From: Anoplopoma fimbria
Lineage: Eukaryota > Chordata > Actinopteri > Perciformes > Anoplopomatidae
Assembly (NCBI RefSeq): GCF_027596085.1
Contig: NC_072465.1
Location: 14,312,857-14,376,856 of the forward strand
DNA: 64,000 nucleotides
Reading direction: 5' to 3'
Shown: positions 38,401-49,882 of the stretch, one piece after another
Layout of the letters: each line of letters begins with the position of its first letter
Position numbering within the stretch: position 1 is the first letter of the stretch
The notes under the pieces: model-generated
Told to the model about the DNA's origin: nothing
Databases searched by the model: none
What the model saw: only the letters and a program-made list of their open reading frames with translations
Program-made: the position numbers and the translations under genes

Positions 38401-41400
38401 GATGGCATTCTGCACTGTACAGTTAAGTTTTTCTGTTTGCACCCTTGTCAGGTTCAGCCTCAGGTCAGGGGTCAGGTGTGCGAACTAGTTTCCTGCTGTT
38501 AGCACCTCAGCGTGTTGACAGCTCCAGTCGGTGACTCAGGAGTAGAACAGCGTGTGCGAGAGGTCACACTGTGGTCATGTGACATTACATTTCTCCTTCG
38601 TCAGTCTCGCAGAAAGATCCAGTTATGTTTCAAGAAGAAGAAATTCCTTTTCGTGAAAGAACACATAACTGGCATTGTTAAGATATGATGGCCTCATCGA
38701 GTCACAATTGATACGTCTGTCAGACGCGTACAGCAACTGTACTTTTTTTAATCAGCGCATCAGTCGCGCTTGAGGGACGTCTAGGTCAAATGTTCAAGAA
38801 TGAATGAGAGTTAGGAAGAAGAGAGAGGAAGAACTGGTAGTGGGGGGAGGTGAGTTGGAGACAGAGCGGTGCCCTCATGTTATCAGATTAGTTGCGGGTT
38901 AGATCGACTTAGTGATGGGTGATAAGAAAGAAATACAAACAAATATAGCATAGAATGTGCAGGATGTAAGAAAAAGAGTGAGACAGCAAGGCGGCAAGCC
39001 TCGAAGAATGTAGTTTACGGCATGCGGTACAGTTGGTGAGGGCTCAGGACAGAGGATCAGCTCTTCTTCCTCACTCCGCTGTGATGAATGAGTAAAATCA
39101 TGATAACTCACAAGATGTAGACATAAGAGAAAGTAAAAATGAGATTCAGCTACTAAAATACATCCAACATTTTTACATTCCTAAATAGATCACATGCTTT
39201 CACCCCATTTAAAAAATACCACTTATTATGTGTGTCGCTTTTTGTGCTTTGACGTTATCTTTCATTATTGCTGCAGCTCATGAGGCTCTTTCCCGCTCTC
39301 TCTTGTGCTCAGGTGACTGACGAGTATACCGTGATTGGTCGCAACCTGTTCAAGAAGGAGACCAACCTCCAGCTCTTTGTGGGGTTGAAGGTCACACTGT
39401 CGACAGGCGAGACTGGCATTGTCGAGGGTGGGTTTGGACAGAGCGGGAAGTTCAAGATCCGAATACAAGGTAAGGTTTACCTGAGGTGAGACGTCATTGT
39501 TTATTCACCAGTCCTAAAACTACTGATGCTGTTTGATGGAGGCTGTGTCACGCATATCAAACTCATTGCCTAGACACTTCTCCCTATTCATCACTATACA
39601 CATCCAGAGCACTTTCTCTATATTTCCCGGGACGTTGGGGCTCCTCGAACCGTTTTCAGGATGCGGTAAGAGTGGTAGGTCCAACATCCTGAGCCACATT
39701 CCCAGGATTCCTCTGGGGATTGCCTGTGTTCCGGGGGAAGTCTGTTCTGTGTTTATTTTACCTTCTGTTGCTCCGAACCCACTGCTCCACACCGGGAGGG
39801 AAGAGTAAAAACAAAAACATTTAGAAAGAGAACTTCACCTACATCCTCAAAAGATTTAGACATACTAACCCACGCTTTTTCACGCATGGACATAATATAA
39901 ACATTCAGTGGTTTTCATTTAACACTCCCCGCTGCCATTAGGGCAAAGATGGCACTATTCTGCTGATAAGGAGTAGGTCAAATTAATTGATACAAGCATA
40001 TATCTGAATACGGCCTCCTACAATACTTACGCTAGTGTCAATGTCATTTTTTTGGTGTATCTAACATTTACTGTTGATATTTTAGAACGAAAATTTTGCT
40101 TTATTTCATTTAAGGCTTAAGCAAGCTTTACACTCGCATATGCACAAATGTACATCTTGCATGTTGCAGCTCTCCAACGCTGTTTTATTTATTTAAATAT
40201 ATAAATATATTTTATGTTGATTTGCATGACTTGCATGACTGACTATAGTGAGTTTCCGCTTACTGCCTGTTGCTCCCAGACTTTCTCCTTCATTTTCTGT
40301 CTTTTCTCAAGGACTCATGCATAAAAAGAAGAGAAGGGATGAAAATGTGTAAAAATGTCTGCTTTCAGGCAAACTTCACTTGCTTTTCTGCCAATCATAC
40401 CTACTGCATACTTTTATAATTTCTCAGGCTGCAACTAAGGATTATTTTCATAACCCTTTAATCTGCCGTTTGTTTGTTCGACAATAAAAAATATTAATCT
40501 AACTATAACATACAAAGAAAAGCAGTAAATCTGCACATTTGAGAAGCCGGAATAACTGTGTGTTTTGTAATTTTGTGTTGATTAATTAAGGGGGACGGTG
40601 AGATTATCATTCATTCATACTCTTATCTGGTATAAATACAGGAAACACAGTGGTTCAAACGCCATGTTACACTGCTCCTCCAAAATAAATTTGCTGCCAA
40701 CTTGGCTACTGACCTTATTTTTATTTTTCAACCAAAGATAATTTATACACATATTTGATACTTACAAGGTGTTGATTTTACAAGGTGATCTGATATTTAC
40801 TGTCTGATGAGTACACTAGTCATATCCTTAATGATTCACATGCCCTTATCATGATTCAGTCCCATTTCCCTTTGAGTCTATGCAGCGTTTTTATTATATA
40901 GTAGATGCTGTTTTTTTTATAGTTTCTACACACAGATACCTAGAAATGTATTTGAGAACAAATGTGTCACTTGTTTGTGAACAGAATTCATTTAAGTTTG
41001 GGCGTGCAAGTGTGTTCTGTGGTGGTAAACAGACATTTTCAGCTGATCGCAGATAACGAGGAGATTTCTGTCTGCTCTGTAACCATAACAACCCTCACAT
41101 TGGCATAGCGATAACAAGAAGAATGCTGGCGCCATTGTACGTGAGGTCAGACAGCCACTATGTAAAGCAGTGAACCCATAACATTTCTTACCTTCCTTGT
41201 GCAAAACGGCAAACAAGCAGCCACATACAGAGAGACGAGGGGTTAGATATGATGGCATAGAATAATTATTTTGTTCATGAACGAGCTCAGTGTTCACAGG
41301 AAACGGCTCAGTGCGCCTGAATACGAGGCCCGAAATGATGGAAGAGTGTCAGGATGAGCCAGACAAACGCAGAATTTTGTGGAGTAGCTGTTTAATTTCT

Positions 41401-41872
41401 CTGCACATTTTCCTCAGTTACATCACGAGGATGAATCAGTTGATCTTGAGGTCAGCACACTGAACAGGCTCCAGCACTGATACAGTACCTACTGCACACA
41501 TAACCAGGAAGAAAAGATCTCTATCAAGCATTAGATATACCTACACTTAGATGATTAGGTTGACCTGAGTGCCGTACATAGTGTAAAACAGTTATAATCT
41601 AGATTTATTACATAAAGGGATCTATTTATATAATGATTGTTTTTTTTTAGATAATCAACCTTTTACTTTGCTTGTTTATCTTTTCTTCAGAGGGTCTTTG
41701 CCCTGAAACCAAGCAGTTGTTATCCTCCACCTCTAAGAAGAAAGGGAAGGGTGGAGGCAAAGGAGGACCAACAAACGAAGAGGAGCCCAAAACAGATTCT
41801 CAGCCTGTTAGCATTCACTTGCATTTCAAGCGGTATGTCTTTGATCCCCATAAAAAGATGGTTCAGTCTTGA
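32402..41872 (+). CDS. eefsec: Selenocysteine-tRNA-specific elongation factor (eEFSec), 7 exons, 585 aa
   Basis: Exons: 32402-32705, 34659-34866, 35116-35212, 36151-36315, 37175-37819, 39313-39469 and 41691-41872. Phases agree; human EEFSEC is 596 aa. GTPase motifs: G1 GHVDSGKT 20-27, G2 RERGITLDLG 49-58, G3 DCPGH 88-92, G4 NKID 142-145 and VAAKPGG from 180. The beta-barrel domains follow (FSIRGQGTVMTGTVLQG in domain II; VGVCVTQFDPKLLERG), then the eukaryotic domain IV ending LHFKRYVFDPHKKMVQS. The Lys/Gly-rich tract SKKKGKGGGKGG precedes that end and is expected in the region contacting SECIS-binding protein 2 and tRNA. The protein delivers Sec-tRNA(Sec) to ribosomes at UGA codons. It opens divergently from ruvbl1. 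The ATG was chosen because it starts the conserved NFNIGVLGHVD segment with only 13 residues before it. Confidence 0.97.
32706..34658 (+). other. eefsec: eefsec intron 1
   Basis: A 1.95 kb intron that splits a Gly codon of IIGGAQ. It contains one dispersed repeat copy (33740-34009) and a purine-rich stretch at 34240-34370. No nested gene is supported. Confidence 0.9.
33740..34009 (-). repeat. Dispersed teleost repeat, copy 1
   Basis: The reverse strand starts agggctgcaaccaatgatta and continues through ATTAATCTGTTGATTATTTT and a CACATTTGAGAACCTGGAA block. The same block order is seen at 40427-40565 and, more completely, at 53940-54290. I recall this word set as a very common non-coding fish repeat. 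Class and name were not determined. Confidence 0.6.
35213..36150 (+). other. eefsec: eefsec intron 3
   Basis: A 0.94 kb intron containing the tRNA-like SINE described separately. The rest is AT-rich unique sequence. Confidence 0.85.
35540..35690 (-). mobile_element. tRNA-derived SINE (minus strand)
   Basis: Read on the minus strand, the head is tRNA-like. An A box TAGCTCACTGG (35664-35674) and a B box GTTCAAGTC (35609-35617) fit the pol III consensus with about 47 bp between them. A tail with GGGATGACATGCAGC-type words on the plus strand follows. It is not an intact tRNA because the stems do not close. Boundaries are approximate. Confidence 0.7.
36316..37174 (+). other. eefsec: eefsec intron 4
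   Basis: An 0.86 kb AT-rich intron. No repeat family or RNA gene is recognised. Confidence 0.85.
37820..39312 (+). other. eefsec: eefsec intron 5
   Basis: A 1.5 kb intron with no coding or RNA feature seen. Confidence 0.85.
39470..41690 (+). other. eefsec: eefsec intron 6
   Basis: A 2.2 kb intron before the last exon; it splits a Glu codon (G|AG). It contains the second copy of the dispersed repeat at 40427-40565 and otherwise unique sequence. Confidence 0.85.
40427..40565 (+). repeat. Dispersed teleost repeat, copy 2
   Basis: It begins GGCTGCAACTAAGGATTATT and later has GCACATTTGAGAAGCCGGAA, the same block order as copy 1 but in the opposite orientation. It is partial and diverged. Confidence 0.55.
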
Positions 41873-42549
41873 CCTTTGTTGCACGCACTTCAGCCTGACT
41901 TCGAGTCACAGTGCTTCAAACAGGCAGAGGGCAGCTTCAGAGGTCATGTGGAGGTCAGGGGAATACTGGCCTCTATGTCAGAGCTATGCTCGTGTTCTTC
42001 TATCAGCCTCTGATGGAGACAGTCTGCTGAAACGCAATGATTGTGGAATGCTTAACACATGTGAACTACAACGATTTTTTTTTTTAATCTTCCTTTATGG
42101 AAATGGACTTAATCCAGTTTCCTCCATCACAAGGCTGCTCTTCTGTGCTGATACATTTGAGTTGTCTTAAAACAAATCAGTATCTCTGTTCTTGTTGTAA
42201 GTCAGAATCAATTCTTTTGACTTTCAGCTTTTTTCAGTATGTTTCTAATTCAGTTGAGCCTTGATTGGCATAAACACATCGGCTAGTATTACAGAAACAC
42301 TGAACTCACAGATTTCAACAGATCTCTGTATTCACTGTCTGCGTCTTGCTCTCTAGCTGGATAGATAAAGGTCATGTTATGTTTCAGGCTTCATTGGCTG
42401 TGGGATTTTTCCATATTTCCATATTTTTTCTTTTCTTTTCATTTTACTTTAATCGTGTTTTTTAGAGCTGCATTTTACACAGATTAGCAGTTATTCCAGA
42501 GGTTGCCTGAGTTGAATTGAATACTGATCATTTCAGAAAGACAAATAAA
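41873..42549 (+). terminator. eefsec: eefsec 3' UTR with poly(A) signal
   Basis: No further coding sequence follows the TGA. A canonical AATAAA lies at 42544-42549. Another pair at about 43195 would give a longer UTR. Confidence 0.5.
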
Positions 42550-44310
42550 GCAAACTTATGCTGAAACTTTATTTCTCACTGTTATTTTCTATGAAATCAT
42601 TGGTAGTGCCCTTGATGTATACAATAAGGATATAGTAATGGTTGTGCCACAAACTTTATTTGCAGAACAAGCTGAATTAATCCGTAATAATGTTTTTTTT
42701 TTTTTATAAAAGCACTATATGAAGCACTCTCTCCATGCTAGCTGCAGTTTGTATGTGCAGTACCTACGGCAGCATGTATACAATAGTCAAAAGAGATACT
42801 GTCTCCATATATTTTATTTGCAATTCCTATGAGCTAAATACATACTGAACTATAAACTTTAACATGTGTCTGACCGGCCTTTCTCTCTGGTTAGTTTGCT
42901 ATGCTGTCATCCGTATGGTACAGCATAATGGCTGGATTTTATTAGTTTTCCAGATGTCACCCTGTTCAGAATCAATTCTATACATATACAATCTCTGCTG
43001 TAGCTAATATCCATGAGAAGTGTACCGAACTGTAACATGCAGTTTGAAACTCAACCCTGAATACTATTACACTTGGCCTGCAAAAGCACGATCAATATAT
43101 GGTGTTAAACTCAGAAAGGGGATCTCTGGTAATTTTATGTTTATGTAAATAATAGTCATTATGATACTGGTTTTAAAGTTGTTATTGAAAAACCAATAAA
43201 TAAATCATCTACTGGAGTATTTAGAATGGACATTGTCTACTGTATGTGTAACCACCTGTCTTTTGTTCTGCATATGTTTTAACCTCTTTCTCTTTCAGTC
43301 TTAGTTGTACCGTGTTTCAATGAGTAAACAATGAAAAAACAAGAAGAAAAAATTAACAATGACAATCCATAGTGTAGGTGATTGATGGTGCTATTAATCA
43401 GCTAGTCATTGAGAACTGTACAGGGTAGAAATGATCATGTGTTTGTGAGGGTTTTGTGAATGTGTGTGTCCACCCTGTCACAGAAGCGCTGTGGGGCGGG
43501 GCAGTGAGAGTGCAGGACACTCAGTATGTAGCGGATGATGTCAGCAAACTGTCCCTGTGAACAGCGACTCTATCTCAGCGGGAATCTGTGGAAAATGGAG
43601 GGAGGAGGGAGACGCAGCACGAGCAAGAGGGGACACTGGAAGGATTGTTTCTCTGAGTGACAGTCCTTTTAGTCTTATCTCCTCTCGTTCCTCTTATAGA
43701 AAACCAGACGCGGGAGAGAAAAAAAATTCTCTGACGCTTTTTACTCCTGTGTCTCTCCAATTTCTCTTTCTCGGTCCACCCTCTTTCATTCTTCATCCAT
43801 TCCAGTTTTTATTGAAAACATTTTCTCTGTCCATTACTGGTCCGATTTGCTTCATCAGGGCACAGTAATGGAAATCATCTTGTAGGCTCCTAAATATTTC
43901 CCTTAATGTCATAATTTTCACTAGCAAATCATGGCAATGCACATATTCGTGTCATTCGTAAGAGTATTTGTAGATCTAAAAAGTAGTGTTCAAATTAGTC
44001 AGATCCATATCTTATATCTAATCTTTATCTTTATCTGCATGTTAACCTTCTTTAAAGTAGAGAAAAAAACCATACACACTAATAAATAAATTACCTGAAA
44101 GCTGTTCTTGTCTTGCATTTCAACCTAATTGAAAAAATAAAATGCATTTTGCCTTAATATGATTTTAAACACTGAATTAATTTACCAATGCGTCTTGTGA
44201 GAAGATGATTATTTTCATCATTGATAAAGATCATCTCACATTTCATCAACACAGATGCCGTGTGCACCGACTTTTCCCTTCTTTGTTTCAACTTGCATGC
44301 TAATCCTGTT
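42550..44310. other. Intergenic, start of gene-free region
   Basis: No exon, RNA gene or named repeat is supported. The stretch 43480-43640 is GC-richer and purine-rich (gctgtggggcggggcagtga), but no gene follows it on either strand. Confidence 0.5.
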
Positions 44311-44322
44311 GTGTGTGCGAGT

Positions 44323-44375
<53 letters not shown>
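44311..44375. repeat. (GT)n microsatellite with interrupted 5' end
   Basis: The GT tract is pure from about 44329 and followed by GCGAGAGAGAGA. A facing CA tract begins 150 bp away. Confidence 0.95.
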
Positions 44376-44376
<1 letters not shown>

Positions 44377-44528
44377 CGAGAGAGAGACACCACAGCCCTT
44401 TCCAAGCTTAAGTGAGGAGGTTTGGGTGAAGTGCATAATCCACTTTTATAGCTGTAGCTGATTGTGGCAGGAGGTAACATACAAGGAGGCTATGGGACTG
44501 AAGCTGTGTGTGCTCCCACCTCAGCCTA

Positions 44529-44579
44529 ACACACACACACACGCGCACACGCACACACACACACGCACACACACACACT
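44529..44579. repeat. (CA)n tract interrupted by CG
   Basis: A CA repeat with several CG interruptions (CACGCGCACACGCAC). It forms an inverted pair with the GT tract just upstream. Confidence 0.9.
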
Positions 44580-47379
44580 GTCACCAAGCCAGGACGAGGT
44601 AGGTACCTGACATAAGAAAGTGATCACACCTGTTCATCCCGTTCCTCCCGCTCATTTTGACCTGTATTTGGAAAACTGTGCTCATATTCTTAAATGCATT
44701 TCCCCATAAGACTATCTATAGTTTTATCCGTTTAAATTGCCCCTCATAGAGATAAAACACAGCCATGATGTTTTCCCTTCAATACCCCTGTCCCTTTTTT
44801 GCTGTTGACCTCCAGGTCAACCAGGAGTCGAGGGTCAACATCTGAGCTCCTGAATGTTTATAGATGGGAAACTGTCACTGATGAGCAGAGATAACAGGCA
44901 GCCGTGTAAGAGAAAGAAACAGAGGGAAGGGAACGCAGGCTGGATTATTGACAAGGCGAAGGAGGAGGGCAAGAAAAGTCTTTAAATTGTGGTTCAAGGC
45001 AGAGGAGATTGAAAAGACTAATTAGCAGCCGTTTGACTGATAAATGGGTGCGACATTAATTAACAATATAACCAGTGGGGAGTTGGTAAGGCTGCTCTTT
45101 TCCTCAAATAAATTCCCATCTTACTCCAGACTATTATATTCCCTTCTTTATTGTTTCACTGCATATGTTTTTATCTAGAAAGCAGCTCTAGATGTACTTT
45201 TTTCCCCAAAAAATTGTGGTTGATCCCTTACCAGCTTTGTTTCTGTGTTGATGTTGGTCATCAGTATACCAGTTTGAACAGTATCATCTCCCTCTGACAG
45301 AGATTATGTTTATTGCTGATTATTTGATGACAGAAGCTGTATCAGACAGCTTCACCGTACTAATGAGCACAGACACAGATAGAATCACCCTCAACCCCCT
45401 CACTCCTCTCAACCCTCGCCTGCAAATATAATTAGCTATGATTAAATTGGGCATTGTTTAATTAATACCGCCGCAGCCTCTTTCAGTCGACTCCTCCATT
45501 TCCGGCACTGCTTATCTCCCCACCCCCCACCCCCATCAGCTGTGGAAGTTTTTACTAATGCCTTTGTAAATCGTGATCACAAATACTGGCTTTTACAATT
45601 ATACCTATTAAGGTGTAATGTCAGACTTGCTTCACTGCTCCTAAAATAGTGTGAACTCTTTTATTATTTTAGTTATTTCAGATCACCACAAAATAATTGT
45701 CCTGCATTCAAAGTAATCCTGAGGTATTAGTTGCAAAATGTACTTTATTGATGCGTCATTGTGTAGGCAGTGTTTTAATGCTCTTCACTACTCTAACTCC
45801 TTTATATCCTGTAGGATTTAATTAATTATTTCAATTATTCAGCCAGCCCGGGAATCAAAGTGGAACAAAAAGCACAAAACTTCCCTTTGTAGTGCTGTGA
45901 AATAGTTTGGTGTGTTTGAGTACAAGTATACGATTTCACAATACTGAAGCAAATTATTAGAGCCTCTACATTTTATGGCTTGTATTACTTGTTGCTGTGT
46001 GTGGTATGGATAAATAAAAGCTTCTGTGAAATAACTCAGTCAAAGCATATATTCAGTGGAGCAGCTTAATGTAACTGCAAGAAGACAAGATTACATAGTT
46101 AAGAAGTTTATTCCCTGTTTTTGTGTTGAGGCCCACTATATATGCAGAGTAAGTTAATGTCAGCACTCGTATAACCCTAAACAACTAGTTAAACTAATAT
46201 CATATGTTGTTACTGTTAAGATTGCAAGATGCATATATACGACTGAAGAGGAGAAAAAAATAATTACCCCGTGAACGTCCTAATCTTTTATACAGACAAC
46301 AATGAGCATTAGTGTGTCAGCCTCTTTGCTTTAAATCAATTGTTGCTCATTGTCCATTGTAACTGATTGTGCACTCATGTTTAACCCGCACGTAAATTGG
46401 ATTCTAAGATGACGATAATAATAGTGATCAGTTAGACTCTTTATGATGTTGCTCCATTCAGGATCATCTGCACCTGTCTCACTTAGAGATGAGCTGTTGT
46501 GTTAGTGTCTTATCAAAATCTGCTTTAAATTGACTATTTTAATTCCAAATTAACTTCTCCTCTGCATGGCCGCAGTTAACAATTGATAAAGAACAAGTTT
46601 TCTGAATTTTAGTGCAGACTCTTGGAGTCTTTCATTTTAGAAAAGACTGGAAATTCTGCAATCAGCTACTAAAACTAAACTTCCTTTGCATATAAAGTAG
46701 GCTCATTAGCTGCTATGTCCACAAAATTGTTGCCAGGGCTGAGCCATGGACTCTAATGAAAGGAACGCCTTTAAGTTATCCATTGTTCTCCCATCACCAC
46801 TGAATTGTTTTCATATCTATTCCCATCTTATTCATGCACGCATGCAGAAAGAAAAACATGCAAATTAGTGCTTGCACATCATTAAAGCAGTGTATTGATA
46901 TTCTTCTCTTATAACCTGACACACACACAACTGTCTGTTTTTTACTGCAGCCTTCATCCTCTCATCTCCCTCCTCGTCACCTCAGAACGGGGTGGCCGTG
47001 TGTGAAAGGACGAGGCTGATGTGCGAAGAATAACAGTCGATCATTACAGCTGAGCTCAGCAAAGTCCAGTCGTACAGGTCAAAGGTCACCTGCAGCCTCA
47101 CCTTGAAAAATGCCAGCCAGTACTCTGTGTACCTGCCGATGTCACCCACATTCACTTACAGAGGAGACGGGGAGGCAGAGATACTGTTTATGTAGATATG
47201 TGAAAAGGAAGCTGAGATGATTCAGTTGTCAGACAAAAGTAAAAATATCAACAAGATGGAGGACAAATCTACCTCCCTTCTTTGCACACTTTTTAATTTA
47301 ATAGCTATCCTCTCTTTAGTTCTCATAATTTTTATTACACAAAGTAGAATAGGTAACTTTAATATATATACATAACATC

Positions 47380-47382
<3 letters not shown>
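44580..47382. other. Intergenic with candidate conserved non-coding blocks
   Basis: No coding exon is supported. Three blocks stand out by dense transcription-factor-like words. One (about 44870-45070) has AGATAACAGG and GACTAATTAGCAGCC. A second (about 45415-45500) has ATAATTAGC, GATTAAATTG and TTTAATTAATAC. A third (about 46660-46800) has TTTGCATATAAAG and CCATTGTTCTCC. Conservation cannot be judged from one sequence. Confidence 0.35.
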
Positions 47383-47430
<48 letters not shown>

Positions 47431-47440
47431 ATATATATAT
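47383..47440. repeat. (CT)n followed by (AT)n
   Basis: A 45-bp pure CT run at 47383-47427, then CACT and a 10-bp AT run. Confidence 0.95.
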
Positions 47441-48159
47441 AAAACTACTGGATTTTGGTTTGAGGTCCTGTTCTCAATAATTATGTTAAACCAACATAGT
47501 AATGAATTTGAAGGAAAGGCCTGAAGCTTTTCCCTTTCGAGCATTGTGTTACAGCTGAGGGTACTTCAGGCTGCAGGGTGGAGCATTTAAAACTGGAGGT
47601 CGTGTGATGTGTAGGGTCATGTGAAAAGTCACTTCCACTCTAAAAGATGTCAAAGAAATGTCAGTTATTCTTGGATTTTCATGCTTGTTTCACAATCTAA
47701 TGAAATGTCTTCAGGGGAGTCCATTTGGTCTGCTGCAACCCAGAGGTAGATGTTATGTTTAGATTAGTCAACAAACATGATAGTCCTAAACAAAGAAACC
47801 AGTCCTAACTCACTCCTTATGTGTCACGCAGTCTGTGTCGTTAGCGTTCTGAATCCAGAGCCTAAAATATGTTTAGCTACTTATTTCATTTTCATTTTTT
47901 GTTGTGACACATACAAGTAAAAAATCGCTTTATTGTCATCTGTATTTTAATGCATTTAGCCTGAGATAAATGGTAAACACAGGCGCATTATTATGGCTGT
48001 AGAGTTCAAGTTAGATCTCATGACTAAAGTGTCCCAATTACATGTTGTTGTTCAGTTGTGGATTTTTACGTTATTAAAAGTAGCAACACCATCGAAAAAA
48101 AACTCCATGTCAAATCCAAACTAGAAGTCCTCAATGCAGGATATAATAAATAATACAAA

Positions 48160-48165
<6 letters not shown>

Positions 48166-48213
<48 letters not shown>

Positions 48214-48216
48214 ATA
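48166..48216. repeat. (TA)n microsatellite
   Basis: A TA dinucleotide tract with one interruption (ATTATA) near 48201. It is self-complementary and cruciform-prone. Confidence 0.95.
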
Positions 48217-49855
48217 CATATGTTATTTATTATTTTATTGATGAAGCTGGTGGAGGTGTAGTTAATTAATTCACTTTACATTCTGTTGGGTTATTGGATT
48301 TATACAAATGCATTATATTTTGTAAGCTAATGTTTTGTAGTAACCTGAAACTGTAGCTGTAAAATAAATGAAGTACAGTATGAAGTACAATATTTCATAT
48401 TGAAATCTAGTGTATGCATAGTATAACTAGCATTGGGATATACTCAAGTTATGTACAAGCATCACACATTTGCACTTAAGTACAGTACTTCAGTAAATGT
48501 ATTGAGTTACTTTCTACCACTGTTGCAGTTGCAAGTTAATCTAAGTTGCTAGAATATTGGTAAACGATAACAAGCAGCTAATGTCCTACCACTTAAATTT
48601 AAGACAATTCTTCAAATATCTTCACAGTTTAAGTTGATATTAACATCTTGTTAGAAAAAAGTTATTTACACATCAAGCAGACCTAAAGTAACATTATCAT
48701 TAACTTGGTGTTCACCTGATAACTGTTAGTCCAGTAAGCAGCCTTCTTTTAGCTCTGTTCTGGTTTCCACGGCTGGGCTACTATTGTTTTATCTCCATCA
48801 ATATAGATACTTATATATATGGGTTAGCTGCTGCACTGCCATGCAGATGCTGTTGTCGACACAGAAAACCAAAAAAGCACACTTAAGAACCTCAATATCT
48901 CAGCTGCTGGAAACCACACATGGTTCTTTAACTATCAAAAAGATCACTGTTTACAGATTTAGAGGTTCTTCATGAGTAATATGCTAACATACCGTTTTAA
49001 CCCCACACAAACCTCTATGCTTTCTTTTTCAAGCAAAGACAAGGTTATCAGATTAAATGATATTTATTGTGCCCTGAGGTCTACACTGCGTGTAATGTAA
49101 TGGGCCAGTGTGTATACGGAGTTAATCCCAGACTGACAGTGGGACAGTGGGGTTCTGACGAGGCCGGGGGGCTCAGTGTCTGCAGGGGGACCCAAACAGG
49201 GCTCTGGTTCTGTCTGGGACCCGTCTGAAAGCCCGGCACTGTCAGACTGGCCCAAACACTGCCTGATGGGGGCTTTTAGAAGAGCAGAGTGAGTGACGGA
49301 GGTTTAGAGGAGATCTGACACTGCAGCCTGTGGTGCTGCTGTTTATGTATGTATGCTAGCCCTCCAAAAACTGTGTTTATGAAAACAGTGGCCCGCTGCC
49401 CATCAGATATGAGCTCTGGGGCTGGGACAGGGACAGCTCCTCTGAGAAAACTAATAGGAGACAGACAGACAAAGACAGAGAGAGAAACCGGCAAGAAAAA
49501 GGGACAGTAAGAGAAACAAAACATAAAAACAGGGCAGAGGGGTTCATTTAATGCAAATGTGGTCTGAAATAACTTCAAAACCAGTTTTAGCAAAAGCTCT
49601 CTTCATCTGTCTCTCTAACTCTTTATTCCCTGTTTACCGTCCCACTTTGTCTTGTCCTCACTCTTTCCAAATGTTTGAGCTGAACTCAAGAAAAAGTAGA
49701 AAGTACTTTGCCTCTCTCTCTAATCCCCTCCTGCCTTTAATTTGATTTTTTTCCCTCTGTTTTGCCCCTTCGGTTGTCTTCCTCCTTAATTAGCTCGTAC
49801 CCCTCTGGTTTGCCAGATTGAGGGTGTTGACATGCACACGGCACAGCCCCAAATC
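48217..49855. other. Intergenic, no gene recognised
   Basis: Includes a GC-richer stretch at 49130-49270 with several GGGG and CCCGG words but no splice-framed exon or protein similarity. Otherwise AT-rich spacer. Confidence 0.45.
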
Positions 49856-49882
49856 ATATATATATATATATATATATATATA
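49856..49882. repeat. (AT)n microsatellite
   Basis: An uninterrupted AT dinucleotide run of about 27 bp. Confidence 0.95.

Noticed and set aside
43557..43868. 103-codon open frame in the gene-free region
   Set aside because: Low-complexity Ser/Phe-rich translation without splice context or known domain.
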